DNA of 64,000 bases from Blastomussa wellsi (taxonomy: Eukaryota > Cnidaria > Anthozoa > Scleractinia > Plerogyridae). The stretch lies in the NCBI GenBank assembly GCA_947652115.1, contig OX393573.1:6826235-6890234 (forward strand), given 5' to 3'. A program made the position numbers and the translations under genes. Shown one piece after another: positions 21,442 through 34,684 of this stretch (position 1 is the stretch's first letter; the number at the start of each line of letters is the position of its first letter). A model generated the notes under the pieces. That model was not told the DNA's origin. It ran no database searches and saw only the letters and a program-made list of their open reading frames with translations.

Positions 21442-23281
21442 TATGACTGGATTTATGTAAACGGGGTCAAAGGAAATTGTGAGCGAAACACCTGCGAAGC
21501 TGTATTTTCTCGCCAAAAGCGGTTGTTTTATCGCCAGAAACTCTCTCCAATGTCGACGCTATAAAATTTAAAAGGATTGGCAGCTTCTATTCTCCTTGGT
21601 GACTCACTTATCCGAAAGTTCAGTGCTAGTATTACTGTTATTGTTACTCTGTCTTGATTCAACAGAATTCGGTTAGGCAAAGTTGACATGACACTATAGT
21701 TCTGAAGGCATCTTTTCGCAAGGACTCACGGTGTCAATGGGCACTATTCTGAACTCAAATCAACGCAAATTAATCTAACCTATGTCTTTTTTGGAGCAAG
21801 GAGATTGTAGTTTGGGCATAACAACAAAATCACGAAGTCTACTAATTCAATTAAATTATTATTTACAACATAAAAATTAATGGCATCACAGACTTCAAAA
21901 TTTCCAGCGCAAGAGTTGACCCGGCAAGCCATGCATGGTCTCAAATGATCTGAGGAATAGTGTGTAATATCAAGGATTCGCTTGATTTTTAGGCAGCTCC
22001 GGATTAAAGCTGAGCAATGTACTTTGATTAGTGACCCGCACATGGTTCATGTCGGTCAGCGACCGGAAACTACGCTTCCGAACTGAACAAATCGCCGTTT
22101 AGATCAGCGGAAAACCGATCTGGCACTTCTACCTAGCGGCAAAATCTCCATAAAAAAAAGCATGAACATGAATCAATCGTACTCACATTAAATAGGGCTC
22201 TGTAATTCCACGCTATTCCTCGGTTTTCCCACACAGCTAGCCATTTTCTAGGAAATTGAATGCAATCGCCCGGATGTAACGAAATTTTTTTGCGCGGGAC
22301 ACAATACTACCAAAATTAGAGCAGAATTTTTCTAAGTCTTTCGCCACAGAATAGTTCCAGCCACATATCGGCATGGCCGCCTTCGAATCACCCGTCAAGT
22401 CCGGTAGGGAGACCTATTTGGTGTGGCGAAGGACTTTTTGCCGTCTAAAGCAAGCACCTCACTATCCCGCCTCGCACAAGTCATAACGAGTTGTTCAAGT
22501 TCACCCGTTAGAGCTTTGTTTAAGGAAAGATAATAGCCGACGCTTAGATTGCAAATCGTTGGACTTCCACCTTCATTGGACTTAATGATGTCCTCCGGCA
22601 AACTTCCTTTAGACGGCAGGATTGGTAAACCTACAGATCAGCTACCGCGCGGTGTCAAAAATTCAAACCGATGTACTCATCGAGCTGGGGCCTGGGTAAA
22701 AATGGCCAAAAATAACGGGTGGGGTGCGGGAGGGAGGGGGGGGGGGAGTGGGCTACAGTAAAATGTACCAGACATCACGAATTTGGCATGGGAACATTAT
22801 GAAGGGTAAGATTTCATGCAAAGAGTGGCCAATAGTCACCGACGGTTACTTAGCAAAACAAACAAAATAGATCGAAATCTCATACATTTCCTCTATTGCC
22901 TCAAGCCCCTTTTTTGCTAAATCAAGACAGATTATTAATATTATTATTATCATTATTATTACTATTATTACTAACATTGCTATTATTATTATGGATTTTC
23001 TTTTCGCTCCCTTTCTGACCCGATTTCTACGCCTAATTAACATGCCTAACAAGTCTTCATCCATACAACGTGAGAAGGGGGTCATTAATTCTTTGACATC
23101 GTTTTCATAAATCCAGTTATATGATGCAGTGTTTCGGACACAAGGCCTAGTTTTGTCAGAATGCATTGAAAAAAACTATTGCAACCGGAGAAGCCTATTT
23201 TAGACTTTTTCTAGTCAGCTGGTCTGGAAATATGCAATCTTTAGCCCCTTTACAGTCAGTTGGTCTTGTAATATGGCATTT
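21442..23281 (+). repeat. Satellite unit 4, haplotype A
   Basis: 1840 bases with an 11-G run and diagnostic bases C, G, C. Confidence 0.95.
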
Positions 23282-25121
23282 TATGACTGGATTTATGTAA
23301 ACGGGGTCAAAGGAAATTGTGAGCGAAACACCTGCGAAGCTGTATTTTCTCGCCAAAAGCGGTTGTTTTATCGCCAGAAACTCTCTCCAATGTCGACGCT
23401 ATAAAATTTAAAAGGATTGGCAGCTTCTATTCTCCTTGGTGACTCACTTATCCGAAAGTTCAGTGCTAGTATTACTGTTATTGTTACTCTGTCTTGATTC
23501 AACAGAATTCGGTTAGGCAAAGTTGACATGACACTATAGTTCTGAAGGCATCTTTTCGCAAGGACTCACGGTGTCAATGGGCACTATTCTGAACTCAAAT
23601 CAACGCAAATTAATCTAACCTATGTCTTTTTTGGAGCAAGGAGATTGTAGTTTGGGCATAACAACAAAATCACGAAGTCTACTAATTCAATTAAATTATT
23701 ATTTACAATATAAAAATTAATGGCATCACAGACTTCAAAATTTCCAGCGCAAGAGTTGACCCGGCAAGCCATGCATTGTCTCAAATGATCTGAGGAATAG
23801 TGTGTAATATCAAGGATTCGCTTGATTTTTAGGCAGCTCCGGATTAAAGCTGAGAAATGTACTTTGATTAGTGACCCGCACATGGTTCATGTCGGTCAGC
23901 GACCGGAAACTACGCTTCCGAACTGAACAAATCGCCGTTTAGATCAGCGGAAAACCGATCTGGCACTTCTACCTAGCGGCAAAATCTCCATAAAAAAAAG
24001 CATGAACATGAATCAATCGTACTCACATTAAATAGGGCTCTGTAATTCCACGCTATTCCTCGGTTTTCCCACACAGCTAGCCATTTTCTAGGAAATTGAA
24101 TGCAATCGCCCGGATGTAACGAAATTTTTTTGCGCGGGACACAATACTACCAAAATTAGAGCAGAATTTTTCTAAGTCTTTCGCCACAGAATAGTTCCAG
24201 CCACATATCGGCATGGCCGCCTTCGAATCACCCGTCAAGTCCGGTAGGGAGACCTATTTGGTGTGGCGAAGGACTTTTTGCCGTCTAAAGCAAGCACCTC
24301 ACTATCCCGCCTCGCACAAGTCATAACGAGTTGTTCAAGTTCACCCGTTAGAGCTTTGTTTAAGGAAAGATAATAGCCGACGCTTAGATTGCAAATCGTT
24401 GGACTTCCACCTTCATTGGACTTAATGATGTCCTCCGGCAAACTTCCTTTAGACGGCAGGATTGGTAAACCTACAGATCAGCTACCGCGCGGTGTCAAAA
24501 ATTCAAACCGATGTACTCATCGAGCTGGGGCCTGGGTAAAAATGGCCAAAAATAACGGGTGGGGTGCGGGAGGGAGGGGGGGGGGGAGTGGGCTACAGTA
24601 AAATGTACCAGACATCACGAATTTGGCATGGGAACATTATGAAGGGTAAGATTTCATGCAAAGAGTGGCCAATAGTCACCGACGGTTACTTAGCAAAACA
24701 AACAAAATAGATCGAAATCTCATACATTTCCTCTATTGCCTCAAGCCCCTTTTTTGCTAAATCAAGACAGATTATTAATATTATTATTATCATTATTATT
24801 ACTATTATTACTAACATTGCTATTATTATTATGGATTTTCTTTTCGCTCCCTTTCTGACCCGATTTCTACGCCTAATTAACATGCCTAACAAGTCTTCAT
24901 CCATACAACGTGAGAAGGGGGTCATTAATTCTTTGACATCGTTTTCATAAATCCAGTTATATGATGCAGTGTTTCGGACACAAGGCCTAGTTTTGTCAGA
25001 ATGCATTGAAAAAAACTATTGCAACCGGAGAAGCCTATTTTAGACTTTTTCTAGTCAGCTGGTCTGGAAATATGCAATCTTTAGCCCCTTTACAGTCAGT
25101 TGGTCTTGTAATATGGCATTT
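23282..25121 (+). repeat. Satellite unit 5, haplotype B
   Basis: 1840 bases with an 11-G run and diagnostic bases T, T, A. Confidence 0.95.
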
Positions 25122-26962
25122 TATGACTGGATTTATGTAAACGGGGTCAAAGGAAATTGTGAGCGAAACACCTGCGAAGCTGTATTTTCTCGCCAAAAGC
25201 GGTTGTTTTATCGCCAGAAACTCTCTCCAATGTCGACGCTATAAAATTTAAAAGGATTGGCAGCTTCTATTCTCCTTGGTGACTCACTTATCCGAAAGTT
25301 CAGTGCTAGTATTACTGTTATTGTTACTCTGTCTTGATTCAACAGAATTCGGTTAGGCAAAGTTGACATGACACTATAGTTCTGAAGGCATCTTTTCGCA
25401 AGGACTCACGGTGTCAATGGGCACTATTCTGAACTCAAATCAACGCAAATTAATCTAACCTATGTCTTTTTTGGAGCAAGGAGATTGTAGTTTGGGCATA
25501 ACAACAAAATCACGAAGTCTACTAATTCAATTAAATTATTATTTACAACATAAAAATTAATGGCATCACAGACTTCAAAATTTCCAGCGCAAGAGTTGAC
25601 CCGGCAAGCCATGCATTGTCTCAAATGATCTGAGGAATAGTGTGTAATATCAAGGATTCGCTTGATTTTTAGGCAGCTCCGGATTAAAGCTGAGAAATGT
25701 ACTTTGATTAGTGACCCGCACATGGTTCATGTCGGTCAGCGACCGGAAACTACGCTTCCGAACTGAACAAATCGCCGTTTAGATCAGCGGAAAACCGATC
25801 TGGCACTTCTACCTAGCGGCAAAATCTCCATAAAAAAAAGCATGAACATGAATCAATCGTACTCACATTAAATAGGGCTCTGTAATTCCACGCTATTCCT
25901 CGGTTTTCCCACACAGCTAGCCATTTTCTAGGAAATTGAATGCAATCGCCCGGATGTAACGAAATTTTTTTGCGCGGGACACAATACTACCAAAATTAGA
26001 GCAGAATTTTTCTAAGTCTTTCGCCACAGAATAGTTCCAGCCACATATCGGCATGGCCGCCTTCGAATCACCCGTCAAGTCCGGTAGGGAGACCTATTTG
26101 GTGTGGCGAAGGACTTTTTGCCGTCTAAAGCAAGCACCTCACTATCCCGCCTCGCACAAGTCATAACGAGTTGTTCAAGTTCACCCGTTAGAGCTTTGTT
26201 TAAGGAAAGATAATAGCCGACGCTTAGATTGCAAATCGTTGGACTTCCACCTTCATTGGACTTAATGATGTCCTCCGGCAAACTTCCTTTAGACGGCAGG
26301 ATTGGTAAACCTACAGATCAGCTACCGCGCGGTGTCAAAAATTCAAACCGATGTACTCATCGAGCTGGGGCCTGGGTAAAAATGGCCAAAAATAACGGGT
26401 GGGGTGCGGGAGGGAGGGGGGGGGGGGAGTGGGCTACAGTAAAATGTACCAGACATCACGAATTTGGCATGGGAACATTATGAAGGGTAAGATTTCATGC
26501 AAAGAGTGGCCAATAGTCACCGACGGTTACTTAGCAAAACAAACAAAATAGATCGAAATCTCATACATTTCCTCTATTGCCTCAAGCCCCTTTTTTGCTA
26601 AATCAAGACAGATTATTAATATTATTATTATCATTATTATTACTATTATTACTAACATTGCTATTATTATTATGGATTTTCTTTTCGCTCCCTTTCTGAC
26701 CCGATTTCTACGCCTAATTAACATGCCTAACAAGTCTTCATCCATACAACGTGAGAAGGGGGTCATTAATTCTTTGACATCGTTTTCATAAATCCAGTTA
26801 TATGATGCAGTGTTTCGGACACAAGGCCTAGTTTTGTCAGAATGCATTGAAAAAAACTATTGCAACCGGAGAAGCCTATTTTAGACTTTTTCTAGTCAGC
26901 TGGTCTGGAAATATGCAATCTTTAGCCCCTTTACAGTCAGTTGGTCTTGTAATATGGCATTT
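25122..26962 (+). repeat. Satellite unit 6, recombinant haplotype
   Basis: 1841 bases with a 12-G run. The diagnostic bases are C, T, A: A-type at the first site and B-type at the next two. The switch lies in the 68 bases between the first two sites. Confidence 0.95.
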
Positions 26963-28802
26963 TATGACTGGATTTATGTAAACGGGGTCAAAGGAAATTG
27001 TGAGCGAAACACCTGCGAAGCTGTATTTTCTCGCCAAAAGCGGTTGTTTTATCGCCAGAAACTCTCTCCAATGTCGACGCTATAAAATTTAAAAGGATTG
27101 GCAGCTTCTATTCTCCTTGGTGACTCACTTATCCGAAAGTTCAGTGCTAGTATTACTGTTATTGTTACTCTGTCTTGATTCAACAGAATTCGGTTAGGCA
27201 AAGTTGACATGACACTATAGTTCTGAAGGCATCTTTTCGCAAGGACTCACGGTGTCAATGGGCACTATTCTGAACTCAAATCAACGCAAATTAATCTAAC
27301 CTATGTCTTTTTTGGAGCAAGGAGATTGTAGTTTGGGCATAACAACAAAATCACGAAGTCTACTAATTCAATTAAATTATTATTTACAACATAAAAATTA
27401 ATGGCATCACAGACTTCAAAATTTCCAGCGCAAGAGTTGACCCGGCAAGCCATGCATGGTCTCAAATGATCTGAGGAATAGTGTGTAATATCAAGGATTC
27501 GCTTGATTTTTAGGCAGCTCCGGATTAAAGCTGAGCAATGTACTTTGATTAGTGACCCGCACATGGTTCATGTCGGTCAGCGACCGGAAACTACGCTTCC
27601 GAACTGAACAAATCGCCGTTTAGATCAGCGGAAAACCGATCTGGCACTTCTACCTAGCGGCAAAATCTCCATAAAAAAAAGCATGAACATGAATCAATCG
27701 TACTCACATTAAATAGGGCTCTGTAATTCCACGCTATTCCTCGGTTTTCCCACACAGCTAGCCATTTTCTAGGAAATTGAATGCAATCGCCCGGATGTAA
27801 CGAAATTTTTTTGCGCGGGACACAATACTACCAAAATTAGAGCAGAATTTTTCTAAGTCTTTCGCCACAGAATAGTTCCAGCCACATATCGGCATGGCCG
27901 CCTTCGAATCACCCGTCAAGTCCGGTAGGGAGACCTATTTGGTGTGGCGAAGGACTTTTTGCCGTCTAAAGCAAGCACCTCACTATCCCGCCTCGCACAA
28001 GTCATAACGAGTTGTTCAAGTTCACCCGTTAGAGCTTTGTTTAAGGAAAGATAATAGCCGACGCTTAGATTGCAAATCGTTGGACTTCCACCTTCATTGG
28101 ACTTAATGATGTCCTCCGGCAAACTTCCTTTAGACGGCAGGATTGGTAAACCTACAGATCAGCTACCGCGCGGTGTCAAAAATTCAAACCGATGTACTCA
28201 TCGAGCTGGGGCCTGGGTAAAAATGGCCAAAAATAACGGGTGGGGTGCGGGAGGGAGGGGGGGGGGGAGTGGGCTACAGTAAAATGTACCAGACATCACG
28301 AATTTGGCATGGGAACATTATGAAGGGTAAGATTTCATGCAAAGAGTGGCCAATAGTCACCGACGGTTACTTAGCAAAACAAACAAAATAGATCGAAATC
28401 TCATACATTTCCTCTATTGCCTCAAGCCCCTTTTTTGCTAAATCAAGACAGATTATTAATATTATTATTATCATTATTATTACTATTATTACTAACATTG
28501 CTATTATTATTATGGATTTTCTTTTCGCTCCCTTTCTGACCCGATTTCTACGCCTAATTAACATGCCTAACAAGTCTTCATCCATACAACGTGAGAAGGG
28601 GGTCATTAATTCTTTGACATCGTTTTCATAAATCCAGTTATATGATGCAGTGTTTCGGACACAAGGCCTAGTTTTGTCAGAATGCATTGAAAAAAACTAT
28701 TGCAACCGGAGAAGCCTATTTTAGACTTTTTCTAGTCAGCTGGTCTGGAAATATGCAATCTTTAGCCCCTTTACAGTCAGTTGGTCTTGTAATATGGCAT
28801 TT
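26963..28802 (+). repeat. Satellite unit 7, haplotype A
   Basis: 1840 bases with an 11-G run and diagnostic bases C, G, C. Confidence 0.95.
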
Positions 28803-30643
28803 TATGACTGGATTTATGTAAACGGGGTCAAAGGAAATTGTGAGCGAAACACCTGCGAAGCTGTATTTTCTCGCCAAAAGCGGTTGTTTTATCGCCAGAA
28901 ACTCTCTCCAATGTCGACGCTATAAAATTTAAAAGGATTGGCAGCTTCTATTCTCCTTGGTGACTCACTTATCCGAAAGTTCAGTGCTAGTATTACTGTT
29001 ATTGTTACTCTGTCTTGATTCAACAGAATTCGGTTAGGCAAAGTTGACATGACACTATAGTTCTGAAGGCATCTTTTCGCAAGGACTCACGGTGTCAATG
29101 GGCACTATTCTGAACTCAAATCAACGCAAATTAATCTAACCTATGTCTTTTTTGGAGCAAGGAGATTGTAGTTTGGGCATAACAACAAAATCACGAAGTC
29201 TACTAATTCAATTAAATTATTATTTACAATATAAAAATTAATGGCATCACAGACTTCAAAATTTCCAGCGCAAGAGTTGACCCGGCAAGCCATGCATTGT
29301 CTCAAATGATCTGAGGAATAGTGTGTAATATCAAGGATTCGCTTGATTTTTAGGCAGCTCCGGATTAAAGCTGAGAAATGTACTTTGATTAGTGACCCGC
29401 ACATGGTTCATGTCGGTCAGCGACCGGAAACTACGCTTCCGAACTGAACAAATCGCCGTTTAGATCAGCGGAAAACCGATCTGGCACTTCTACCTAGCGG
29501 CAAAATCTCCATAAAAAAAAGCATGAACATGAATCAATCGTACTCACATTAAATAGGGCTCTGTAATTCCACGCTATTCCTCGGTTTTCCCACACAGCTA
29601 GCCATTTTCTAGGAAATTGAATGCAATCGCCCGGATGTAACGAAATTTTTTTGCGCGGGACACAATACTACCAAAATTAGAGCAGAATTTTTCTAAGTCT
29701 TTCGCCACAGAATAGTTCCAGCCACATATCGGCATGGCCGCCTTCGAATCACCCGTCAAGTCCGGTAGGGAGACCTATTTGGTGTGGCGAAGGACTTTTT
29801 GCCGTCTAAAGCAAGCACCTCACTATCCCGCCTCGCACAAGTCATAACGAGTTGTTCAAGTTCACCCGTTAGAGCTTTGTTTAAGGAAAGATAATAGCCG
29901 ACGCTTAGATTGCAAATCGTTGGACTTCCACCTTCATTGGACTTAATGATGTCCTCCGGCAAACTTCCTTTAGACGGCAGGATTGGTAAACCTACAGATC
30001 AGCTACCGCGCGGTGTCAAAAATTCAAACCGATGTACTCATCGAGCTGGGGCCTGGGTAAAAATGGCCAAAAATAACGGGTGGGGTGCGGGAGGGAGGGG
30101 GGGGGGGGAGTGGGCTACAGTAAAATGTACCAGACATCACGAATTTGGCATGGGAACATTATGAAGGGTAAGATTTCATGCAAAGAGTGGCCAATAGTCA
30201 CCGACGGTTACTTAGCAAAACAAACAAAATAGATCGAAATCTCATACATTTCCTCTATTGCCTCAAGCCCCTTTTTTGCTAAATCAAGACAGATTATTAA
30301 TATTATTATTATCATTATTATTACTATTATTACTAACATTGCTATTATTATTATGGATTTTCTTTTCGCTCCCTTTCTGACCCGATTTCTACGCCTAATT
30401 AACATGCCTAACAAGTCTTCATCCATACAACGTGAGAAGGGGGTCATTAATTCTTTGACATCGTTTTCATAAATCCAGTTATATGATGCAGTGTTTCGGA
30501 CACAAGGCCTAGTTTTGTCAGAATGCATTGAAAAAAACTATTGCAACCGGAGAAGCCTATTTTAGACTTTTTCTAGTCAGCTGGTCTGGAAATATGCAAT
30601 CTTTAGCCCCTTTACAGTCAGTTGGTCTTGTAATATGGCATTT
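28803..30643 (+). repeat. Satellite unit 8, haplotype B
   Basis: 1841 bases with a 12-G run and diagnostic bases T, T, A. Confidence 0.95.
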
Positions 30644-32482
30644 TATGACTGGATTTATGTAAACGGGGTCAAAGGAAATTGTGAGCGAAACACCTGCGAA
30701 GCTGTATTTTCTCGCCAAAAGCGGTTGTTTTATCGCCAGAAACTCTCTCCAATGTCGACGCTATAAAATTTAAAAGGATTGGCAGCTTCTATTCTCCTTG
30801 GTGACTCACTTATCCGAAAGTTCAGTGCTAGTATTACTGTTATTGTTACTCTGTCTTGATTCAACAGAATTCGGTTAGGCAAAGTTGACATGACACTATA
30901 GTTCTGAAGGCATCTTTTCGCAAGGACTCACGGTGTCAATGGGCACTATTCTGAACTCAAATCAACGCAAATTAATCTAACCTATGTCTTTTTTGGAGCA
31001 AGGAGATTGTAGTTTGGGCATAACAACAAAATCACGAAGTCTACTAATTCAATTAAATTATTATTTACAACATAAAAATTAATGGCATCACAGACTTCAA
31101 AATTTCCAGCGCAAGAGTTGACCCGGCAAGCCATGCATGGTCTCAAATGATCTGAGGAATAGTGTGTAATATCAAGGATTCGCTTGATTTTTAGGCAGCT
31201 CCGGATTAAAGCTGAGCAATGTACTTTGATTAGTGACCCGCACATGGTTCATGTCGGTCAGCGACCGGAAACTACGCTTCCGAACTGAACAAATCGCCGT
31301 TTAGATCAGCGGAAAACCGATCTGGCACTTCTACCTAGGGCAAAATCTCCATAAAAAAAAGCATGAACATGAATCAATCGTACTCACATTAAATAGGGCT
31401 CTGTAATTCCACGCTATTCCTCGGTTTTCCCACACAGCTAGCCATTTTCTAGGAAATTGAATGCAATCGCCCGGATGTAACGAAATTTTTTTGCGCGGGA
31501 CACAATACTACCAAAATTAGAGCAGAATTTTTCTAAGTCTTTCGCCACAGAATAGTTCCAGCCACATATCGGCATGGCCGCCTTCGAATCACCCGTCAAG
31601 TCCGGTAGGGAGACCTATTTGGTGTGGCGAAGGACTTTTTGCCGTCTAAAGCAAGCACCTCACTATCCCGCCTCGCACAAGTCATAACGAGTTGTTCAAG
31701 TTCACCCGTTAGAGCTTTGTTTAAGGAAAGATAATAGCCGACGCTTAGATTGCAAATCGTTGGACTTCCACCTTCATTGGACTTAATGATGTCCTCCGGC
31801 AAACTTCCTTTAGACGGCAGGATTGGTAAACCTACAGATCAGCTACCGCGCGGTGTCAAAAATTCAAACCGATGTACTCATCGAGCTGGGGCCTGGGTAA
31901 AAATGGCCAAAAATAACGGGTGGGGTGCGGGAGGGAGGGGGGGGGGGAGTGGGCTACAGTAAAATGTACCAGACATCACGAATTTGGCATGGGAACATTA
32001 TGAAGGGTAAGATTTCATGCAAAGAGTGGCCAATAGTCACCGACGGTTACTTAGCAAAACAAACAAAATAGATCGAAATCTCATACATTTCCTCTATTGC
32101 CTCAAGCCCCTTTTTTGCTAAATCAAGACAGATTATTAATATTATTATTATCATTATTATTACTATTATTACTAACATTGCTATTATTATTATGGATTTT
32201 CTTTTCGCTCCCTTTCTGACCCGATTTCTACGCCTAATTAACATGCCTAACAAGTCTTCATCCATACAACGTGAGAAGGGGGTCATTAATTCTTTGACAT
32301 CGTTTTCATAAATCCAGTTATATGATGCAGTGTTTCGGACACAAGGCCTAGTTTTGTCAGAATGCATTGAAAAAAACTATTGCAACCGGAGAAGCCTATT
32401 TTAGACTTTTTCTAGTCAGCTGGTCTGGAAATATGCAATCTTTAGCCCCTTTACAGTCAGTTGGTCTTGTAATATGGCATTT
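30644..32482 (+). repeat. Satellite unit 9, haplotype A with a one-base deletion
   Basis: 1839 bases with an 11-G run and diagnostic bases C, G, C. CTACCTAGCGGC of the other units reads CTACCTAGGGC here (near 31338). Confidence 0.95.
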
Positions 32483-32499
32483 TATGACTGGATTTATGT

Positions 32500-32699
32500 N
32501 NNNNNNNNNNNNNNNNNNNNNNNNNNNNNNNNNNNNNNNNNNNNNNNNNNNNNNNNNNNNNNNNNNNNNNNNNNNNNNNNNNNNNNNNNNNNNNNNNNNN
32601 NNNNNNNNNNNNNNNNNNNNNNNNNNNNNNNNNNNNNNNNNNNNNNNNNNNNNNNNNNNNNNNNNNNNNNNNNNNNNNNNNNNNNNNNNNNNNNNNNNN
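32500..32699. other. Assembly gap, 200 N
   Basis: A run of exactly 200 N separates the satellite array from block R. A round-number gap is usually a placeholder, so neither the distance nor the join is certain. The left contig stops 17 bases into satellite unit 10; the right contig starts inside the 2.3-kb unit, at the equivalent of L position about 3714. Confidence 1.
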
Positions 32700-32867
32700 A
32701 CTTAGCTTAGTCACGGTTGACACAGTTTGAAAAGTTTAGCTTTAGCCTAAATTTTTCAAATTTGTCAATTGCAATCTTTCTCAATCTTCCTCATTCGGTT
32801 AAGAAAAGCTGTTTGACTTAATACTTTTCGTTAAAACGTTTCCTAGATAAATCGATATCCTCAGTTG

Positions 32868-32936
32868 TATATAAAGAAAATTTTAAGTGGTTTTAACAGA
32901 ATGGCGGCAACGGAAAAAGAATGTACTATTCCGTGA
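32868..32936 (+). promoter_or_regulatory. TATA-like box and mini-ORF (block R copy)
   Basis: TATATAAAG at 32868-32876, ATG at 32901 and the same 11-codon frame ending at 32936, as in the two L copies. Confidence 0.3.
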
Positions 32937-33239
32937 CTATTTGATAATTAAATTAGTTTTTGTTTATCACCTCAACGAAAAATTGCTTTTTGAATGAAAC
33001 AAAATTTTTTCTTTTTCAATTTTTACATCAGATATTTAACGTTCTACCAGTTATTTCCGGCCTTGAAAAAGAGAAACACGTCTTTTAACATGTTTTCGAG
33101 AATCAAAAGTATCATGTTACATACGCTTGCGAGAGAAATTCAAAAGTATCAAGTTACAAACGTTTGCAGGAAACAAACAAAAGTATCAAGTTGCAAACGT
33201 GGACAATCACGTTTGCTTCTTGAATGCCTTATTGCAATT

Positions 33240-33309
33240 CTATTTCGTCATCAGCCAAGGTCGTTACGGAGTGGTACGAGAGAGAGTGCAGCGCATGCGT
33301 CAAATCAGT
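33240..33309 (+). repeat. DIRS left inverted terminal repeat
   Basis: The outer part, from TATTTCGTCATCAGCC to GTGGTACGAG, is complementary to 37883-37928. The inner part, GAGAGAGTGCAGCGCATGCG, is complementary to the inner part of the right terminal repeat (38104-38136). Confidence 0.85.
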
Positions 33310-33457
33310 TGTGTGGTCCTTGCGTTGCAATCGGGTAGCGTTTTGGCGTTTTTGGTACTTTTTTCCTGTTTTTTCCACGTTTCACCTCCAGGTAATCGAA
33401 CTGTTTTACGCTAATTTTCTTGGGAATGGCTGAGTGTCGATATCTGCGACAAGTTAA

Positions 33458-34684
33458 GTGAGATTTATTGCCCTGGATTGTTGGTTTTTCATCTTACGTG
33501 TTTCCCGCTCTTTTTCAGTGAATGAAGTATGGCTGCTAAAAGGCGCCATCAACAACGAACAGTCGATTTGTTCTGTTCTTCCCGATACTGTGGAGTCGGA
33601 AACGACCTCCGCAGCCCTTCTGGCTGTGCTAAAAGATATGCACAAGAACATGACCTCCTCTAACGAAATGTTATGTGAGCTCATGAAACGTAAGTCGAGT
33701 GAACCGGACTCGGCCGCTAAGAGAATCAGATCTGATTCAACTGCCAAAGCTTCACAGAAAGCTAATAACAAAACTTCAGAGGAAGTTGAAAAAATTGCTT
33801 CAGATGAAGCCGACCACTCTTCAGAGGAAGATCCTATGCGTCAAGATCTCGACGATGACTCTATTAGCCTTTTTGGCAATGACAGTTTAAACGAGGCAGA
33901 GGATGATGAGATCAATAATGATGAGTTGCTGACTCAGATCACCTCCTCATTGAGCGCTTCAGATGAAGCTGGACCCCCCGTGTCCGAGAAATTGTCGAAA
34001 CTAGTTAATGACAAGTTTCAGACTGAATATACTGTTGAGAAACGTAAAGAAATACTTCAGAAGTACAAGTTACATAGTAATTGCACAGAATTATCTGTAC
34101 CCAAAGTTAACCCAGAGATTTGGGCAAAGCTCACTGGTAATTCGAAAAGGTCTGACATCAGAGTATCGGTACTGCAAGACACGTTACTGAAAGTGTCAAG
34201 TGCCATCATTGTCACTGTGGATGACTTGCTCAGTCACAGGGAGAAGAAAACTCCTCCGAATTATAAGAGTGTTATACCCAGGCTGACTGACTCTGTAGCC
34301 TTGATTGGTCACGTACACAAAGAACTCTCTTTCAAACGAAGAGATGCAATAAGACCTTATCTGAATCAAGAGTTCAAGCAGGCCTGCTCTAGAACTCTTA
34401 AACCAGGGAAGCTCCTATTTGGTGAAGATCTCCCCAAAACCCTACAGGAGCTTAAGACCACTAGCAAAATAATGACTAAAGTCACACAAAATAACAAAGG
34501 AAATACTCCTCCTCAGAAAAGCCACTACAGTGGCCATTTCAAATCAAACTATTTCAGAGGTCATCAGAGCAAGCCTTTTTTGGGGAGCAAGGGGGGAATG
34601 CTTATCCCCCCAGGACAAACCAACAGCAGAACCGGTTCCAACACAAGAAGAATTTCACAAAGAATTAAATGTCATCAAGACTAA
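33458..34684 (+). CDS. DIRS gag-like ORF
   Basis: An open frame of about 408 codons with acidic, Ser-rich and charged stretches and no catalytic motif, in the gag position of DIRS elements. The frame is open from 33458, but the first ATG is at 33638; a pyrimidine-rich AG at about 33520 could be a splice acceptor, so the true start is unsettled. It overlaps the next ORF by about 155 bases in another frame. The product is expected to package the element RNA. The assignment rests on position, not on a domain match. Confidence 0.65.
   Translation: MRFIALDCWFFILRVSRSFSVNEVWLLKGAINNEQSICSVLPDTVESETTSAALLAVLKDMHKNMTSSNEMLCELMKRKSSEPDSAAKRIRSDSTAKASQKANNKTSEEVEKIASDEADHSSEEDPMRQDLDDDSISLFGNDSLNEAEDDEINNDELLTQITSSLSASDEAGPPVSEKLSKLVNDKFQTEYTVEKRKEILQKYKLHSNCTELSVPKVNPEIWAKLTGNSKRSDIRVSVLQDTLLKVSSAIIVTVDDLLSHREKKTPPNYKSVIPRLTDSVALIGHVHKELSFKRRDAIRPYLNQEFKQACSRTLKPGKLLFGEDLPKTLQELKTTSKIMTKVTQNNKGNTPPQKSHYSGHFKSNYFRGHQSKPFLGSKGGMLIPPGQTNSRTGSNTRRISQRIKCHQD

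Larger units (their letters stand above)
15919..32499 (+). repeat. 1.84-kb satellite array, nine units plus start of a tenth
   Basis: Head-to-tail units begin with TATGACTGGATTTATG at 15919, 17761, 19602, 21442, 23282, 25122, 26963, 28803, 30644 and 32483. Unit lengths are 1842, 1841, 1840, 1840, 1840, 1841, 1840, 1841 and 1839. Almost all length change comes from a G run of 13, 12, 11, 11, 11, 12, 11, 12, 11; unit 9 also lost one base near 31338. Only three substitutions separate units, so amplification or homogenisation is recent. The array runs into the N gap, so its true copy number is unknown. It matches no rRNA, snRNA, histone or tRNA gene I can recognise. Confidence 0.97.

Noticed and set aside
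15919..32499. Satellite as rDNA, 5S, histone, snRNA or tRNA cluster
   Set aside because: I looked for conserved rRNA, snRNA and tRNA box sequences and histone motifs in the unit and found none.
32367..32723. Open frames crossing the N gap
   Set aside because: They consist mostly of unknown residues and carry no information.
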